Source: Typhlomys cinereus | Taxonomy: Eukaryota; Chordata; Mammalia; Rodentia; Platacanthomyidae | Direction: 5' to 3' | Assembly: GCA_023101885.1 (NCBI GenBank) | Contig: JALPQD010000076.1 | Coordinates: 448,397 to 512,396 of the forward strand | DNA: 64,000 nt | The notes under the pieces: model-generated | Databases searched by the model: none | What the model was told of the DNA's origin: nothing | What the model saw: the letters and a program-made list of their open reading frames with translations, nothing else | Shown here: positions 22,373-34,985 of the stretch, piece by piece | How the letters are laid out: every line of letters begins with the position of its first letter | Numbering within the stretch: the stretch's first letter is position 1 | Position numbers and translations under genes: made by a program

Positions 22373-22714
22373 GGCAAGTCATGGGGCATAATGCTTAGCA
22401 AATAATACATATCCTTTCCCATAATACACACATACAACAAAAAAATATACAAAACATGATGTTTGTAACTGTGATTCATGTACCAAAGCCCCAGAAAAAA
22501 AATCTCAACAACCATTGAAAAGCAGAAATTATCCACTTTAACGTCAGTGGCTATGACTTCATGAAATTCAAAGGAAATTAGCTAAAGAAAATTTAAAAGG
22601 GAAAATTAAAAGTAATACAGAAATGTATAACCTCAAGACTACATAAAATTATGAAACCTATGAGATACCAGCAAAGTACAGAGCCTAACCTGGAAAATGT
22701 AACAAGAAGACACA

Positions 22715-22800
22715 TTTGAAAGCTGAGGAGTAGCTGGGGGTTAGAGTGCTTGTCTAATAATATGTGTGAGGACTTCCATCTCAACTCAAGATGACCCCCA
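22715..22800 (+). mobile_element. ID-like SINE
   Basis: 'gaggagtagctgggggttag', 'agtgcttgtctaataatatg' and 'gaggacttccatctcaactc' follow the ID tRNA-like order. Diverged, followed by A-rich sequence. Confidence 0.5.
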
Positions 22801-23335
22801 AAAGCTTAAAAACAAAAATGAAAAGGAATGAACAAATAACCTGAAAATAGCAAAACATTCAAAAAAGTAGAAGGGATTACTAGAAAAAAAATAAAATAAA
22901 ATAAGCTGACTTTTTAAAAAATAAGTTAATATTTTCATAAACATTAAACTTTATACTTTACATGATTAAAATTTTTACAAATAAATTATTGTAGGAATGT
23001 CATACAAAAGGAGAAAAATCAGAATACAACACAGACCATACTATATACAAAATTTCTGTAACTCAGTAGAGTAAAAGTAAATATCTAACAGAGAGCAACT
23101 ATTGGTGAACATATTTGAAGGGAAAACACAATGGCAAGAAAGTACTTTAAAAAGATGATCAAGCACACTAGCAGCCAGGACAATCTAAAAATAGATCTGC
23201 AGTGATGTCCTTTCCATCTGATTGCCAAGCCTGTGTTCAGAAATATGAAGTATCAATGTGGGTAAATGGAAACTAGACATGAATGGACTACATGTGGTAT
23301 GTACTTTAAGTTATTTTTCTAGGGTTATGTGGACA
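22801..23335. other. A-rich stretch, no feature recognised
   Basis: Rich in A runs on the plus strand. It may contain old L1 sequence but I cannot place it. Confidence 0.35.
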
Positions 23336-23580
23336 TTTTCATTATTTTCTTTTTTAAGTCTATCTTATTCTCTTTAATATTTTATTCATTCATTTGTTTG
23401 CAATACAGAGACAGAGAGAGAAAGAGAGAGGGAGAGAGAGAGAGAGAAGGTATACATATGTATCCCATGGCACACGAGTGGAGGTCAGAAAACAATGTTT
23501 ATAAGTCAATTCTTTCCTAATAGATTGAATTCTAGTCTCCAGATTTGTATGCAGGCACCAATTCTTAATAGGAGATTTTC
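23336..23580 (-). mobile_element. B3-type SINE with GA tract
   Basis: T-rich left end with 'ttattcattcatttgtttg', a (GA)n tract at 23408-23450, then 'gcacacgagtggaggtcaga' and 'agtctccagatttgtatgca', which read as a reversed B2/B3 body. Confidence 0.5.
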
Positions 23581-23704
23581 TATTTTTGCCACTACAAGTA
23601 GAGATAAATAAATATGTCTGTGACTGCAGTGATTTTCTAGAGTGATATGAGAAATGAAGGAGAATTGTTGATTCAAATAAAATTTTTCAAAAAAATGAAA
23701 AGTG

Positions 23705-24050
23705 TTATATTGCTTTCTTTGTTGTATTATAGCAAAATACCTTAGGCAGGTTAACTTTATGTAAACTAAGGTTTGCTTAGCTCATAATTGAAGACACTCA
23801 AGGCAAGGAATACATAAAGGCTGAACTATGGCTTGAGTTTTAGGGCCAATAGTTTCACAATAGCAGGGATGTATGAGGTAAAATAAGTTACCAAAAGTAA
23901 TACGGTGCCTTGCTTTCTTCTGAGGGACAATGATACTTGCATTTTGTCTATAAGGAGGTTTTCTATCAGAAATTTGAACAAAGCAGAGGATTATCCTTGT
24001 AGAACCTCCTCTGCCACAACCTTCTTGCCACCTGCAAAAACATCCCTGTG
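23705..24050 (-). mobile_element. MLT1/MaLR-like LTR (tentative)
   Basis: Read on the minus strand the end 'ctgcctaaggtattttgcta' followed by 'taatacaacaaagaaagc' resembles MLT1/MaLR 3' ends. The rest is too worn for a firm call. Confidence 0.35.
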
Positions 24051-24246
24051 CATGTAGTAGTGGGTAAGCTAAGTGTGTGCATCACAATGCTTAAAAAACG
24101 TTCCAGAAAATGCTAAGAACACATCACCAGGGAAGGTACATCTGAAGAATTTCAAAGCATCAAATGAATTTTACTAAGCAAACTTACCAAAATGAGTGAA
24201 TAAACATATCCTTCATGCAGTACTGAGCACTTATAATTCTAAATAG

Positions 24247-25644
24247 AAAGAATAGTAGGGTCATATTCCACTTTTGGGAATAATCCCCCACATAGCGATA
24301 ATTCACCTTGATAGCTCAAGCACGACCATGTTCATAGCAGCACTGTTTACAGTAGCAGAGTCATGGAATCAGCCCAAATGTCCAACAGTTGATGAGTGGA
24401 TAAGGAAAATGTGGTACATCTATACAATGGAGTACTACTCAGCCATCAAAAACAATAAATTAGTGAAATTTGCCGAGAAATGGACGAATTAGAAAAAATT
24501 ATATTGAGGGAAGTATCCCAGACACAGAAAATTAAGCACCATATGTACTCCTTAATAGGTGGATCTTAGTATCAAACCCACTTAGTGACACACTCAAAGA
24601 TAAATCTCTGTAATACCTACAGTAATTGCAAAGATTATAAACAGGAAGGAAGAGAAAGGAGGTCACCGCCAGAAACAAGGAGAGAGGGGATCATGCTACA
24701 GCAGAGAAAACAGGCCACCATCAAGTACTGCGAGTAAGTAATGAGACATCTGGTTAAGCTCACAGACTTTCCTTCTTGGTCACTTGCAACTGATGGGGTT
24801 TGATCTCAACAGAAAGAGAGAGCATAGAGTCTGGCAGAGAGATGCTAACCATCCTGCAAATGAAAGACTGACCCCCCCTCTCCTCACTGTGGTCTCCTAC
24901 TCTTAATCCATCTACCTTCGAATCTACTCTTATAATAAGACTCTATTTTAACAGCCTTTTATTTCTGGCTAGGAGGTGACATCCAATACCCATCAGGATG
25001 GAGCCAAGGGCGGTGCAGGAACAGCAAAACTGGAAGAAGAAGAAAAAAGAATAACAAACCATAATTCAGAACATCAGAGACCCTATATTAATTACTAGGA
25101 ACCAGGCCAGCTTAATCTCTCCCCATCCTAAAACTCAAGGAAATTTGCGGAAGAGGGGGCAGTAAGATTGTAAGAGACTAAAGATGGGGAGGAGCAACGA
25201 TATGCAAGATACTCCACACATGTTAGAGCCGAAGTAATCATAATAGGACTTTGCATGACCTGCGCAATAACCAACATGTCATTGACCCCCCAAAGTCTAG
25301 TATGGATCACAGGCACTAGGATCCTTAGAGGCAAGGGATTAACAGCCACAATAGTGTTCCTATAATAAAGGGGAACACAAAAAAGAGCTCTAGGCAATGC
25401 TACTGAGTCCTTACACCTCATCAGAGAGGAGGACCCAGAGGGAAGTTTGACGTGCACACTAAAGGATGCTCCAGGAATGGGGGGGGGCACTAGGAGAAAG
25501 GGGAGGAGGGAAGAAAGGAAGGGAAAAAGGATGAAGTGAGCAAGGAGATCCAGGGTGGGGTGGAGGGAGGGAGGAGAATGGGGTACCTAACAAGTTTGTA
25601 TGAGTGGAAAAAATAAATTAAAAATAAAAAGAATAGTAGGGTCA
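24247..25644 (+). mobile_element. 5'-truncated L1 with 17-bp target-site duplication
   Basis: The perfect duplication aaagaatagtagggtca lies at 24247-24263 and 25628-25644. The insert begins inside ORF2: an open frame at 24274-24492 encodes the last part of ORF2p (residues WNQPKCPTVDEW and WYIYTMEYYSAIKN are visible). Then come the 3' UTR, with the G/A-rich tract at 25480-25580, and an A-rich tail. It is the same L1 family as the full-length copy at 38864-45898 but in the opposite orientation. Intact duplications and a readable C-terminus suggest a fairly young insertion. Confidence 0.93.
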
Positions 25645-26191
25645 GATATCAGAGATCTTAAGAAACAGGATACCAAACATGGAAAAATGGACCCCTGTGC
25701 ACAGCACATAGGGATTTCAGTAGACGTTTTGGATCTTGGGCCAGAGTCCATTTTAGAGCGTAATTTGAGACAGTATCTACATAGTTTATTTGAATTTCTT
25801 CTATAAGGGAAATTGTTTTCCCCTATAAACTTACTCATTCAAATATCCTTTATATTGACATGGACTTTGGATATTTGTTTCATAGTTTGAGTTTTAATTG
25901 AATATTAATTTATTTAGTTGTACCTGTCTACTCATTTGGAAGTTTTTTTCAGCAAATTGTGTCTCATCAAGGCAGACTTTTCCTTTGTCTTATCTTTGAT
26001 CATTCACATATCTCCCTATTCATGGTATATAATTCCTACTACAATTCTAGAACCAACCAGGTTGTCGGACTTGTGTGGCAAATATTTTTATTCTCTAAAC
26101 TTGCCTTTCTATAAGTGCTAGGTATACAAACTCAGATCCTCATGCATGCAAGACAAGAATTTCACCGAGTCTTTTCCCTTCACTCCTATGT
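25645..26191. other. No gene recognised
   Basis: Unique-looking sequence between an L1 and an LTR. Open frames on both strands near 25590-25840 overlap the L1 tail and have no known domain. Confidence 0.4.
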
Positions 26192-26622
26192 GCAGTTTGC
26201 CTCCAAGTTGCCAATGAATTCATGACAAAATGGCTTGTGGGAACAAGGAGCTTTATTCTAGCTTCTTAGTCACAGTTCTTAGTCCAACTTGGCAGGAGAG
26301 CTCATATCAACACCAGGAGCTGAGGGAATTGGCCAAGCTAAATCCACATGATATCTGAGAAAGGGACAATCTCCACTTGCCAGAAGGCATGTCAGGTCAA
26401 TTATACCAAAGAATACCAACTTCCTTAACCAGCTCCCCCCATCTTATCCATCTGCCCAGGGACTAGTCCCACCTATCATGGGGGGGGAGCTTTCCAATCA
26501 ATTAGACAATCTCTTTCAGGCTTGCTTATGGTTTAAGTCGACTATCAATTCTTCACAGCCGTGCCCAGAGCTCAAGCCTTCAATTATCAAGTTGACACCT
26601 GCATCAAACTAATTCAATGACA
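26192..26622 (-). mobile_element. Solo ERVL-type LTR, copy B
   Basis: Reversed copy of the 1836-2274 element. On the minus strand it starts tgtcattgaattagtttgat, carries 'ggtgtcaacttgataattga' and 'gagattgtctaattgattg', and has a polyadenylation signal in 'agctagaataaagctccttg'. The 3' end is approximate. It contains an unusual run of nine G at 26480-26488. Confidence 0.65.
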
Positions 26623-26849
26623 CTGTACTGATGCATGGTTACCACAGGTAACTTTGAGCAGCATATCATCAAAGTTTTTCTCTACTTAGGTACTTGCTGT
26701 TATTGACTTCATTAATGCTACAACCACACAGTTCAGTGTCATTGCTGTTACCTCGAATGAATGATGCATAATATCAGCTTGGCATAAATGGATATTTGAC
26801 TTGACCATTATTAATATCTTCCCTTGCATTTTTGTTGTTCACACAGAAG

Positions 26850-27890
26850 TCGAATTTCTGATCTGCCTCTTTCTTCCCTCTGGAGAATGTCTTTAAGTTT
26901 TTTTGTATAACAACCATGTTGGGTGTTAGTACTGTTCATTTGTTTTTCTCTAAGAAAGTTTTGATACTTCTCTGCTTACAGAATTCAAGCTCACAAGGAA
27001 TTCTTTCAAGCTTGTCATTTGCCTCACTCTTTCCTTACTTGTCTAGTTTCTGATGAATCGAGAGCTCTTATGTTTATGTTCTTCCTGTACTTTCTTTCCA
27101 GAATTTCTCTTTGGTGTTGGCCTCCTTCAGTTTGAATATGACCTGCATAGGTATATGCTACTAGAATTCATGTGTCTTGGTGGAGCATTCTGGATGTATT
27201 GTTTGTTATGTCACTGATTTGGAAAACTCTCAGTCATTGTTTTTTCCAATGTTTCCTCTGCTCCTTTTAATATCTCCCTTGAGTATTCCAAGTCATCTAG
27301 GCCTCACCCTACAAATACCTCCTACAGTTCTTAGACATTAGATTATGTGATTTTATTCTTTTCTCTACTTTTAATTGGAACGTACATAGTTTTCTGTTCA
27401 CTTTCTCTCTCCTTAGCTGTGTCCATCCTGTGGACGAGTCCATTTCTGGTACATGTTTAACTAACTGTCACAGTGGTTTTATTCTCATTTTCAAATCCCA
27501 TCCTGAAAATTATAACATCTCCTTTTCTGGATCTTCTTCAAATGACTGCTTTGTTAACTGGGATTTTTCCCCCCATTCAGACTGCTTTGAAATTTTTGCA
27601 AAAGCTAGATATGATCAATTGAGTAACAAGGGCTACAGGAAGCAGGCTGTTGATGGTATACTGTTTGTTGATATGGCTGGGAATTGCGCTGCCTCCTGGT
27701 TTTTGTGCCTGCTGGTGTCTGAGGCTAACGTGGCTTTCCATGTCTATGTTTTTTGCTCTTCCCAGGGGATTCCTGAAATAGAGCCTTCTCTTGAAGAAAC
27801 TTCCACTTCTCCTCCACGCAGGGAAGCCTTGTTACACAGTAGTAGGGAGAGCAGACTGGGCACATCCTACGCCTTTATAATTTAATACTG
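26850..27890 (-). mobile_element. Possible ancient L1/HAL1-like fragment
   Basis: The stretch is T-rich on the plus strand with blocks such as 'aattataacatctccttttc' and 'actgctttgaaatttttgca' that faintly resemble reversed 5' parts of very old L1/HAL1 copies. It includes a 151-codon open frame (27430-27885) with no known domain. This is a weak call and the segment could be unique sequence. Confidence 0.3.
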
Positions 27891-29787
27891 ATCTTGTGTT
27901 TCTGAGCTATTGTCATTGCAAATGTTTCTTGTTATCTTTCTCTCCCTTTTCTAAGGTGAAGCAGCCATTTTAACAGTTTAGCGTATACTGAATCAGATAG
28001 CTGCCCTTCGTACTAGGGAGATGTGTCATTGACAGACTTACCCTACAGTAAGCTTTGTTCTGCGAAACACACTAGGCATGCTTTGGAACTGTTTGCTTGC
28101 TCCTCCTCCTTATGCTAAAGATCCTATCGTGAGCATCTCTTAGTATTTTATTTAAATCTATAAACTATGAAAAAAGGCCTTTAGCAAGACCAAAGCCCTA
28201 AGAAGTTATTTTCTATAAACTTCCTATAAGTTTAGCATCCAGAAGTCCTTCAATTACCATCAAGCTACTCCTATCAGTTCCCACCCTTGGTGGCATTGCT
28301 ATAGGTAAGCCGACCCTGGCTGACTCTTAGAATGATTTGTCACTTCACTATCTGATAACATTCTGCCCTAATGCTTCAATTCTCTGATAGGTCTAATAAA
28401 ATACACTGATCTTCAACCTTACCAGTTTTCATATCAACTTTCACATCATGAGGACGAGAGTGATAATTTCTAAGGTTTTTACCAGTTAAAGCTGGAACCG
28501 GAAGCTGTTTGTATTTTTTAATTGCATATTTAAAAAGGACTGACACTGTGGTTAACATCTGGTTGCTAGATTTAAATTTTGTGGTTAGGAAAGTATTTTT
28601 TTAAGTAAGAGGCTGAGAGATCAAGTCATAAAACTTTGCGCAAATGAACTAAGCATTCTGTGGATAAAAATCCCTTTAGCAATTTTGAGGGTGGTAGCCA
28701 TAAATCCCTTTTCTTGCAGGCAATTTTACTGTGTCAGCAGATGAATGCACAATTGAAAAGAAATCTATCATCAGAACAAACTATTTTCCCAGTCATTGAG
28801 TTAACTGAGATGTTGCTGTATTTTCTTTTGAAAGACATTCATCTTTTATGGAGCAGGGCTGGATTTATGTTAAGCAATCAAGGCAGTTACCTGTAGCATA
28901 AAACTCAAGAGAGACCAAAAACAAAGAACCTTCTTAATGAAGATAAATCATATCCTAGAGCAAAGTTTTCTGGAAAATATAAATTAATGAGAATGAGTCA
29001 TGAGGAACAGAAATATCAAGATGTACTTAAATAAAAACAGCGTTAGAAGAAATCCTGTACACCGGCATACTGGAATCAGCATAAATGATTATCTCCAATT
29101 TTTTGATGCTTCCTTAAAGTTTATATCTCCAACTGTGTGCTATCCTCAGCCCGGCCCAGGGAGAGGGAAATGTCTAGTCACATGACACTAGAAAAGGACT
29201 TTTGATTTTATAAAGTAGAGTTGGGAAAGCTGAGATATGCTTAATTCATTCTTCTATACAGAAACTTAGTATTATTACACATTATCTATCCTTGAAAGTT
29301 AATGTTGATTTTATTTCTTTTTATGAAAGAAAAAGCTGTTCTTTTACTTAGTAAGTCTTCATGTTTTAAGAAAAATGCTGATGTGATAGTAAATGCTTAG
29401 GCGTATTTCGCTGTCACTATACATATACTCAACATACTGATAGATACAGATAGATACTGATAGATACAGAAAAACAAATATTCCTTTCTGAAGAATTCCT
29501 CTGTACCTTCTGGTCTTCCCATGACTTTGATCTTTTTCCTTTGTTCACTGTTCTCTCAGGTTATTTCTACTTGTGAAATACTTGCTAATTTTTTAATATA
29601 CATGTTTAGCTTTCCTGTAAATTGCTTAAAGTACACCATTTGCTGTTTTGCTGCATGGAGTAACATGATTACTACCATCAAGCACATCACATTGACATAC
29701 TTGTTTTCCCATATGCCTCCATGTTGTGTGGCATTTTTCCTCTGTGCAGCCATCTTAGAATCTGTCTCAATCTTAGCTAGGGAGGAC
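27891..29787. other. No gene recognised
   Basis: Mostly unique. Near 29431-29470 there is a short interrupted repeat of 'gatagata' units. Open frames at 28660-28896 and 29521-29793 have no known domain. Confidence 0.4.
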
Positions 29788-30470
29788 TGTTGAAATTGTC
29801 TATCCTGGAGTAAGTCTCAGTAAGTAAACAACCCAGTATTCTCAGGAAGTTCCTGAGAATAACAAGCTAGGGAGTGGGGCTCCCACCAGGTTGTGGAAAA
29901 AGAGTAAACACCACCTGGGAAAGAAGATTCTCCTAGCAGCCAAGCTAGCTGTAGCAGTCTGAAAGAGACACACAGGAGTCGAAAGACAGAGAAGACACTG
30001 CTGGACAGCCAAGCAGGAGGGGGAGGGAACTCTGGAGCAGCTCAAAACAGTGTGAAAAAGACCCTGGAGATCACAGAGACTGCTAAGCAGACCAGCCAGG
30101 AAGCTGAGAGAGAGAGAAACAGAGAGAGAGAGACAGAGAGAGAGAGAGACAGAGAGACAGAGAGAGAGAGAAGCAAACAGTTCAGCAGTCAGACCCCAGA
30201 GTAGTCCTGGAACTTGGGGGAAACTCTTCTAGCAAGCCCTAAACAGAGAACTCCAGAGGTCTGCCTTCTGTGAGGCTCATCCATGCTGGGGGGAGACTTT
30301 CTGGTGATGTAGATGTTCTTGAATATTCCCTGCTCCTGTCAGTAATCCTTGCTAGTCCTGTAAGAAGCCCCAATAAAGTTGTTGCTTTGTCAAGCTGGAG
30401 CTTGGCACAGTCATTACTTTGTTCTGTCCTGGAACTCAAATCTGGGGTAGATAGAAAAATGTTCTCAACA
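29788..30470 (+). mobile_element. Solo LTR of a retroviral-type element, 683 bp
   Basis: The ends tgttga and tcaaca form the short inverted repeat expected of an LTR. A polyadenylation signal AATAAA is at 30372-30377, followed by a short R/U5-like region. Upstream lies a purine-rich microsatellite. No gag, pol or env sequence is next to it. The flanking bases (gaggac and ctccat) are not duplicated. It differs from the ERVL LTR family elsewhere in the window. The length and layout fit class I or II rodent ERV LTRs; the family is not known to me. Confidence 0.6.
30106..30172 (+). repeat. (GA)n-rich purine microsatellite
   Basis: Interrupted GAGA with AC and ACA spacers, inside the U3 part of the LTR at 29788-30470. 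Confidence 0.9.
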
Positions 30471-32284
30471 CTCCATTTTTACATAATTACATCTCCAGAA
30501 ATTTGCTTCCCTTACCATGTCTTTGCTCCTTTCCTTGTAACTAAAAAGGTTTGAATTTGTATTCAAATGCAGTTTGTTTCAGTAGTAGGAAAGCTATGTT
30601 TTAAGCTCATGTATAGAGATTTATTAAACTATTTGACATGTGCACATTTTATCATGTGTATATATGTTCTTTAGTTGCATATACAGAGTAAAACATTTCA
30701 GATACACATTATATAATTTTAATATGTGTCAACAGAAAGGATCTGTCTTATCACTGAAAAGTTCCCTCCCTTCTTTTGATCTCATTATACATGATCAAAA
30801 TATACTAACGTGAGGGTTGTGAATACTGGGGTGGTGGTGTTGGGGTGAACAGTTGCTTCCCTGTAGAGTCAGTAGATGGACCAGAACACATCTAAGTACT
30901 GAATGACATCCACACAGCTCTGCAAAGCAAAGGTGTTGAAAAATAAGACAACTCTAAAGCACATTCTATTATTTGTGACTCCAGATGATAATTAAGGTAT
31001 TCAGGATTTAATACTTTTTCTGAACTTTTATCCCCCTGAAATATTCAAAAGCAGTAAAAGAAGGGGTCCCAACTATGTGAGTTCAGTCAATTGAATAAAG
31101 TTCATAAAGTATTCTCAAATTCATATGCTGTACCAGAGATAGTAACCTAAAAGACATAAGAAATTTACATTGTAGTTTTTCAAACAGGATGACTAAGGTT
31201 CTGCAAAACTAGAATAATTCAGGTTGTTTCAATATTTACAACTACTGAAACCTCTTTCAGTGTTAAGCCCTCTATCTCTTCCTACCATGCTTTTCTAATG
31301 TCTTGCAACACTATGCTAGTTTTTAATTTCCAAAAATGTTTGTCTTAGTCCAATTTTGCCATTATGAAAAGAAAGTAGAGGGGCATGAGTCCTGCGTATG
31401 GTATGTTACTTAGACATATGAACAACTGAATATGCAATAAAAATTTATCACCATCATGAACAGGGTAGGGAACAAAGAAATCTATCGTCGGTATTAAATT
31501 CCATATTTAATGTTTCTTAGTCAAAAGTCTTTAAACATGCTACTTTCAGGACTCTAAAATCTTTAAAAATAACCCAAGGACAAAGGGGAAGACTGAGATT
31601 AGTAAACAGAGGCAGGGCTGGAAGCCCAAAATGAAATGCGTGAAGGCCAAGTCTAAGAAGAGGCCGAAGAGGATTTTTTGACCGTAAATTACCATCCTGA
31701 TGGACATTTAATACCAGGGCATTCAATGCACAAGCAATGCAAAGAATTTTTGTGGGTGGAAAAGGCTGAAAGGAGAGATCAAGCAACAGCAACAACATCA
31801 GTAGCTCTGGAAGGGTTGCTAATGGTCCCAGGTTTCAGGCAGACACTTAACTGCATTCTTCACATAACTTCCCATACCCAGTGCTGCATCTCGCAGACAT
31901 GGTAGTCGTGAGGTGCTCCTTTTTATTGCTAAGTGAGATCCTGAAAGACCTTCCAAAGACAAATGTTGCCAGAGAACTGCCCTTGTCATTTTATCTTTTA
32001 GGTGATGGGTTACAGATGTTACTTTGCACAAGATCTTCAGCTTTTCTTTCTGCCCACATATGAACATTGGTGCAACTTCATTTCCAAGCAGGATAAATAC
32101 CCGACTTGCTTTTCATCTATTTGGATCCAGTTTGGACGTATCCATATTCCTGTTGCCACTTACATTTATATTATAACAGGTTCTTCCAATGGGCTTAAGA
32201 TTATAAAGTAAATTAGTGGTTACATTTATTAAACATCAGTTTAAACTTTGATTAAAGCATTTTATATAAATGTTATCAAACCAA
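30471..32284. other. No gene recognised
   Basis: Mostly unique. At 31634-31680 the plus strand encodes a short basic peptide (MKCVKAKSKKRPKRIF) that stops at once. I see no larger frame or homology and treat it as chance. Confidence 0.4.
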
Positions 32285-32445
32285 GATTGATGACCTGAGT
32301 TCAGTGCCTGGGACCCACAGGGCTGAAAGGGAGAGCTTACTTCTGCAAGTTGACCTCTTAATGGAGCCCCCCACAAACACAATGTATGGCACACTTGTGT
32401 GCACACACATACAGAGAGAGAGAAAGAGAGAGAGAGAGAGATCAA
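32285..32445 (+). mobile_element. B2/B3-like SINE, 5'-truncated
   Basis: 'gatgacctgagttcagtgcc' and 'tgggacccacagggctgaaa' match the B-box side of a B2/B3 head, then 'cttctgcaagttgacctctt' and 'gtatggcacacttgtgtgc', and a (GA)n tract at 32413-32441. Confidence 0.65.
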
Positions 32446-33384
32446 TAACTCTCAAATATAGACAAGTCTGAGACATGTTTCGTTCAAAATGGTTCTGATC
32501 TTTTGTAGATCCTTAGCTCTGAGCACAGTGCATCATAGACACTAAAGAAATGGATTTTGTTCTAAGGGGGCTCCTGAAATACCTTCCCAACCCAAAGCAG
32601 GTTTGAAGGGTGGTATTATGGCTGTGTAGCTCTCCCTTCGGTTACCCAGCCATGTCTTCCTTAACTGCAACTTTTGCTGGAACATTTGTCACTAGTACTC
32701 TGATCAGTAATTTTCAAATAGATATCTTATCACTTTGCATTAGAAATACTTAGTAAACATGCCAGAGGTGTGAATACTTGTGACTTGATTCTGTGACAAC
32801 TTTTACACCCATAGCCTCATAATCTCCAACTGGAACTGGCAGCTAGCTTGAGTTTGGATATGAATTACACTAACGCAGGAGCTGTGGCCATTGGGAGACT
32901 TTCTAAAGCACAGCTGTACTCTGTGTTGTCTTCATCTCCTCCATGGTGGTCAGATGATTTGTCTGACAGTTGCATCATCTTCAGAGAGGGGGAGAAAATG
33001 ACATAGACCACTCAAGCTTTAGTCTTTATATCTGCAGAATCTTCATGCCTTCCTCTCTTGGCAATTCCATTTTGAAACTGAGAGTTTTACACACTCTAGG
33101 ATGGGTATGTCTATTTTTCCTAAATCTATGCGCTATTTAAATAGGAACCATTTGAAAACACCAGGAATGTAACAGAATTCTAAACTATTCAAATGATAGA
33201 TTCCTTGTGCTCTAGACCTAAAAGGAAGAATACTTTATTAAAAATTTCATAATGGTAATAATGCCAGTGTTAGCCTTCAAATTTAACTAAGGTTGACTCC
33301 AAGCCTTTCAAGGTATTCAGAGTCATTTTCCACATTTTTGGAAATTTCCAAAATGTTTGTGAGATTCCTTGGGAATTTGTTAAT
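32446..33384. other. No gene recognised
   Basis: Unique-looking sequence with no open frame of note. It could contain conserved non-coding DNA, but nothing in the sequence decides this. Confidence 0.4.
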
Positions 33385-33510
33385 TGCTGATTCGTTGTTT
33401 TGTTTGTTTGGTTCTGAGATGAAATCTCACTATGTAGTCCAAGTTGACATTCAACTCTTGATTCTCCTGCCTCAGCTGGGTGTTGAAACTTTGGCTGTTA
33501 GACTTCCTGG
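33385..33510 (-). mobile_element. B1 SINE
   Basis: Reverse B1: 'tgttttgtttgtttggttc', 'gaaatctcactatgtagtcc' and 'gattctcctgcctcagctgg' are all visible. Confidence 0.75.
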
Positions 33511-33564
33511 ATGATCTGCATGACAACAAGCAAAGGGTTACAATGTTACACCATTCAGTGACCA

Positions 33565-33712
33565 AAAGACACATGATGGGATACATCTATTAAGCCCAGC
33601 ACTTGGGAGGCTGAGGCAGGAGAATGATGAGTTTGAGGCCAATTGGGCTTGGAGGTGAGATAAGGTCAACACAAAGAGATCATATATCAAAAAAAAAAAA
33701 GTTCCTTGACCA
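33565..33712 (+). mobile_element. B1 SINE
   Basis: 'ctattaagcccagcacttgg', 'gaggctgaggcaggagaatg' and 'gagtttgaggccaattgggc' are B1, followed by an A12 run at 33690-33701. It lies 55 bp from a B1 in the opposite direction, giving an inverted B1 pair that could form double-stranded RNA if transcribed. Confidence 0.8.
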
Positions 33713-34754
33713 CTTATTCATTCTGTTCTGTTCTCATCCCCACTCAACACTCTCTTCAAGGCTTATTCCCACATTAAACAGTATCTTGCATGTGATTATC
33801 CTAGGAGTCTTGACATCTCTTATTGGCCTGCCACACTAGAGCAATGGTGTTTTTCTAAGACAGATATGGCTTTTTCATCTCAGCTTCACTCCCCAATTCT
33901 CCTGCCACTCAATCATTCTGTCTTCAGCCCCAATCAACTCTCAGGTGAGCTGTGACCTCATTCCTGCATGGACAGGTCTGCAGATCTTGACTCTGCATGG
34001 ATGGAAGCATGAGCAACTTTGTATTAGAAAAACTTAAAGTATCTATTGAGATGTCCTCAAGTCACACTTGAATTGCTACAAATACTTATTTTTCATTTTA
34101 ATAAAAACATAGAATCAATTATTAATGTTGTTAACTCATAGATAAAAGTCATGCTTTTGATAGATGTGTGCTTCTCAACAAAAGCCAAAATGAAAGTTAA
34201 CTCTCACATATGGGTATCTACATACACATATATTATTTATATGCATTTTAAATGCATTATCATTATTTTATTATTTATTATTTTTATTATTTATTATTTT
34301 ATTTCACATAAGTAGTATGCAAAAATATGGTGACCTAGCAAATCTAGTTGGTAGCCACACAGAGCTATAAAAATACATACGTATGCACACATAAGGACAT
34401 ATTTACATATATTTATAAAAAATCCATGTACATTTGCACATATATTCATTCTCTATTAATTATCATGAACAAGTGTGTATATGTGCATACTGTTTCTATT
34501 TTTTACACAAGATGCATGTGTACATCTTTTCTCAGATTATCTCTCCCATAATGGTCCACACAAGCAGGATCTTCACTTATCATATGCATACTCACTCATC
34601 ATACATCAAATGTCACAATGGCATAGAGATGTATTCAAAACTCAATAACTGTTGGTTGTTCTGATGTTTTCATCTAGACTACGGGTTTCATTGTTATGAA
34701 GAGAAATTGTACAGGTTCTGGAGTTTATCAAAATCAATATTTAATTCAGACAAA
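33713..34754. other. No gene recognised; contains an ATT-rich microsatellite
   Basis: Unique-looking. 34258-34308 is a run of ATT/ATTT units. Open frames are short and AT-driven. Confidence 0.4.
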
Positions 34755-34985
34755 GAACTTGGGAACTGGCAATGTGACTCAGCAGATAAAATCTCTACAC
34801 AATTCTGAAGACCCAAGGATGATCTCTGGATTGCACCTAAAAACAGATAGAGAAAACTAACTCCACAAAACGGATCTCTGACTTCCACACAAGATCCATG
34901 GCACACGTGGCACACACATTTTCACACACATAAATGCACATGCACATTCATGTACACACACATACTACTACCAATAATAATAAAA
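34755..34985 (+). mobile_element. B2/B3-like SINE
   Basis: 'aactggcaatgtgactcagc' (A-box side), 'gaagacccaaggatgatctc', 'gatctctgacttccacacaa' and a CA-rich tail ending in an A-rich stretch follow the B2/B3 order. Diverged. Confidence 0.6.

Noticed and set aside
27430..27885. 151-codon open frame on the plus strand
   Set aside because: Low-complexity, T-rich surroundings that may be an ancient L1-like fragment; the product matches no family I know.
31634..31680. Short basic peptide resembling a nuclear-localisation stretch
   Set aside because: It is only 16 residues with an immediate stop, and nothing coding around it.
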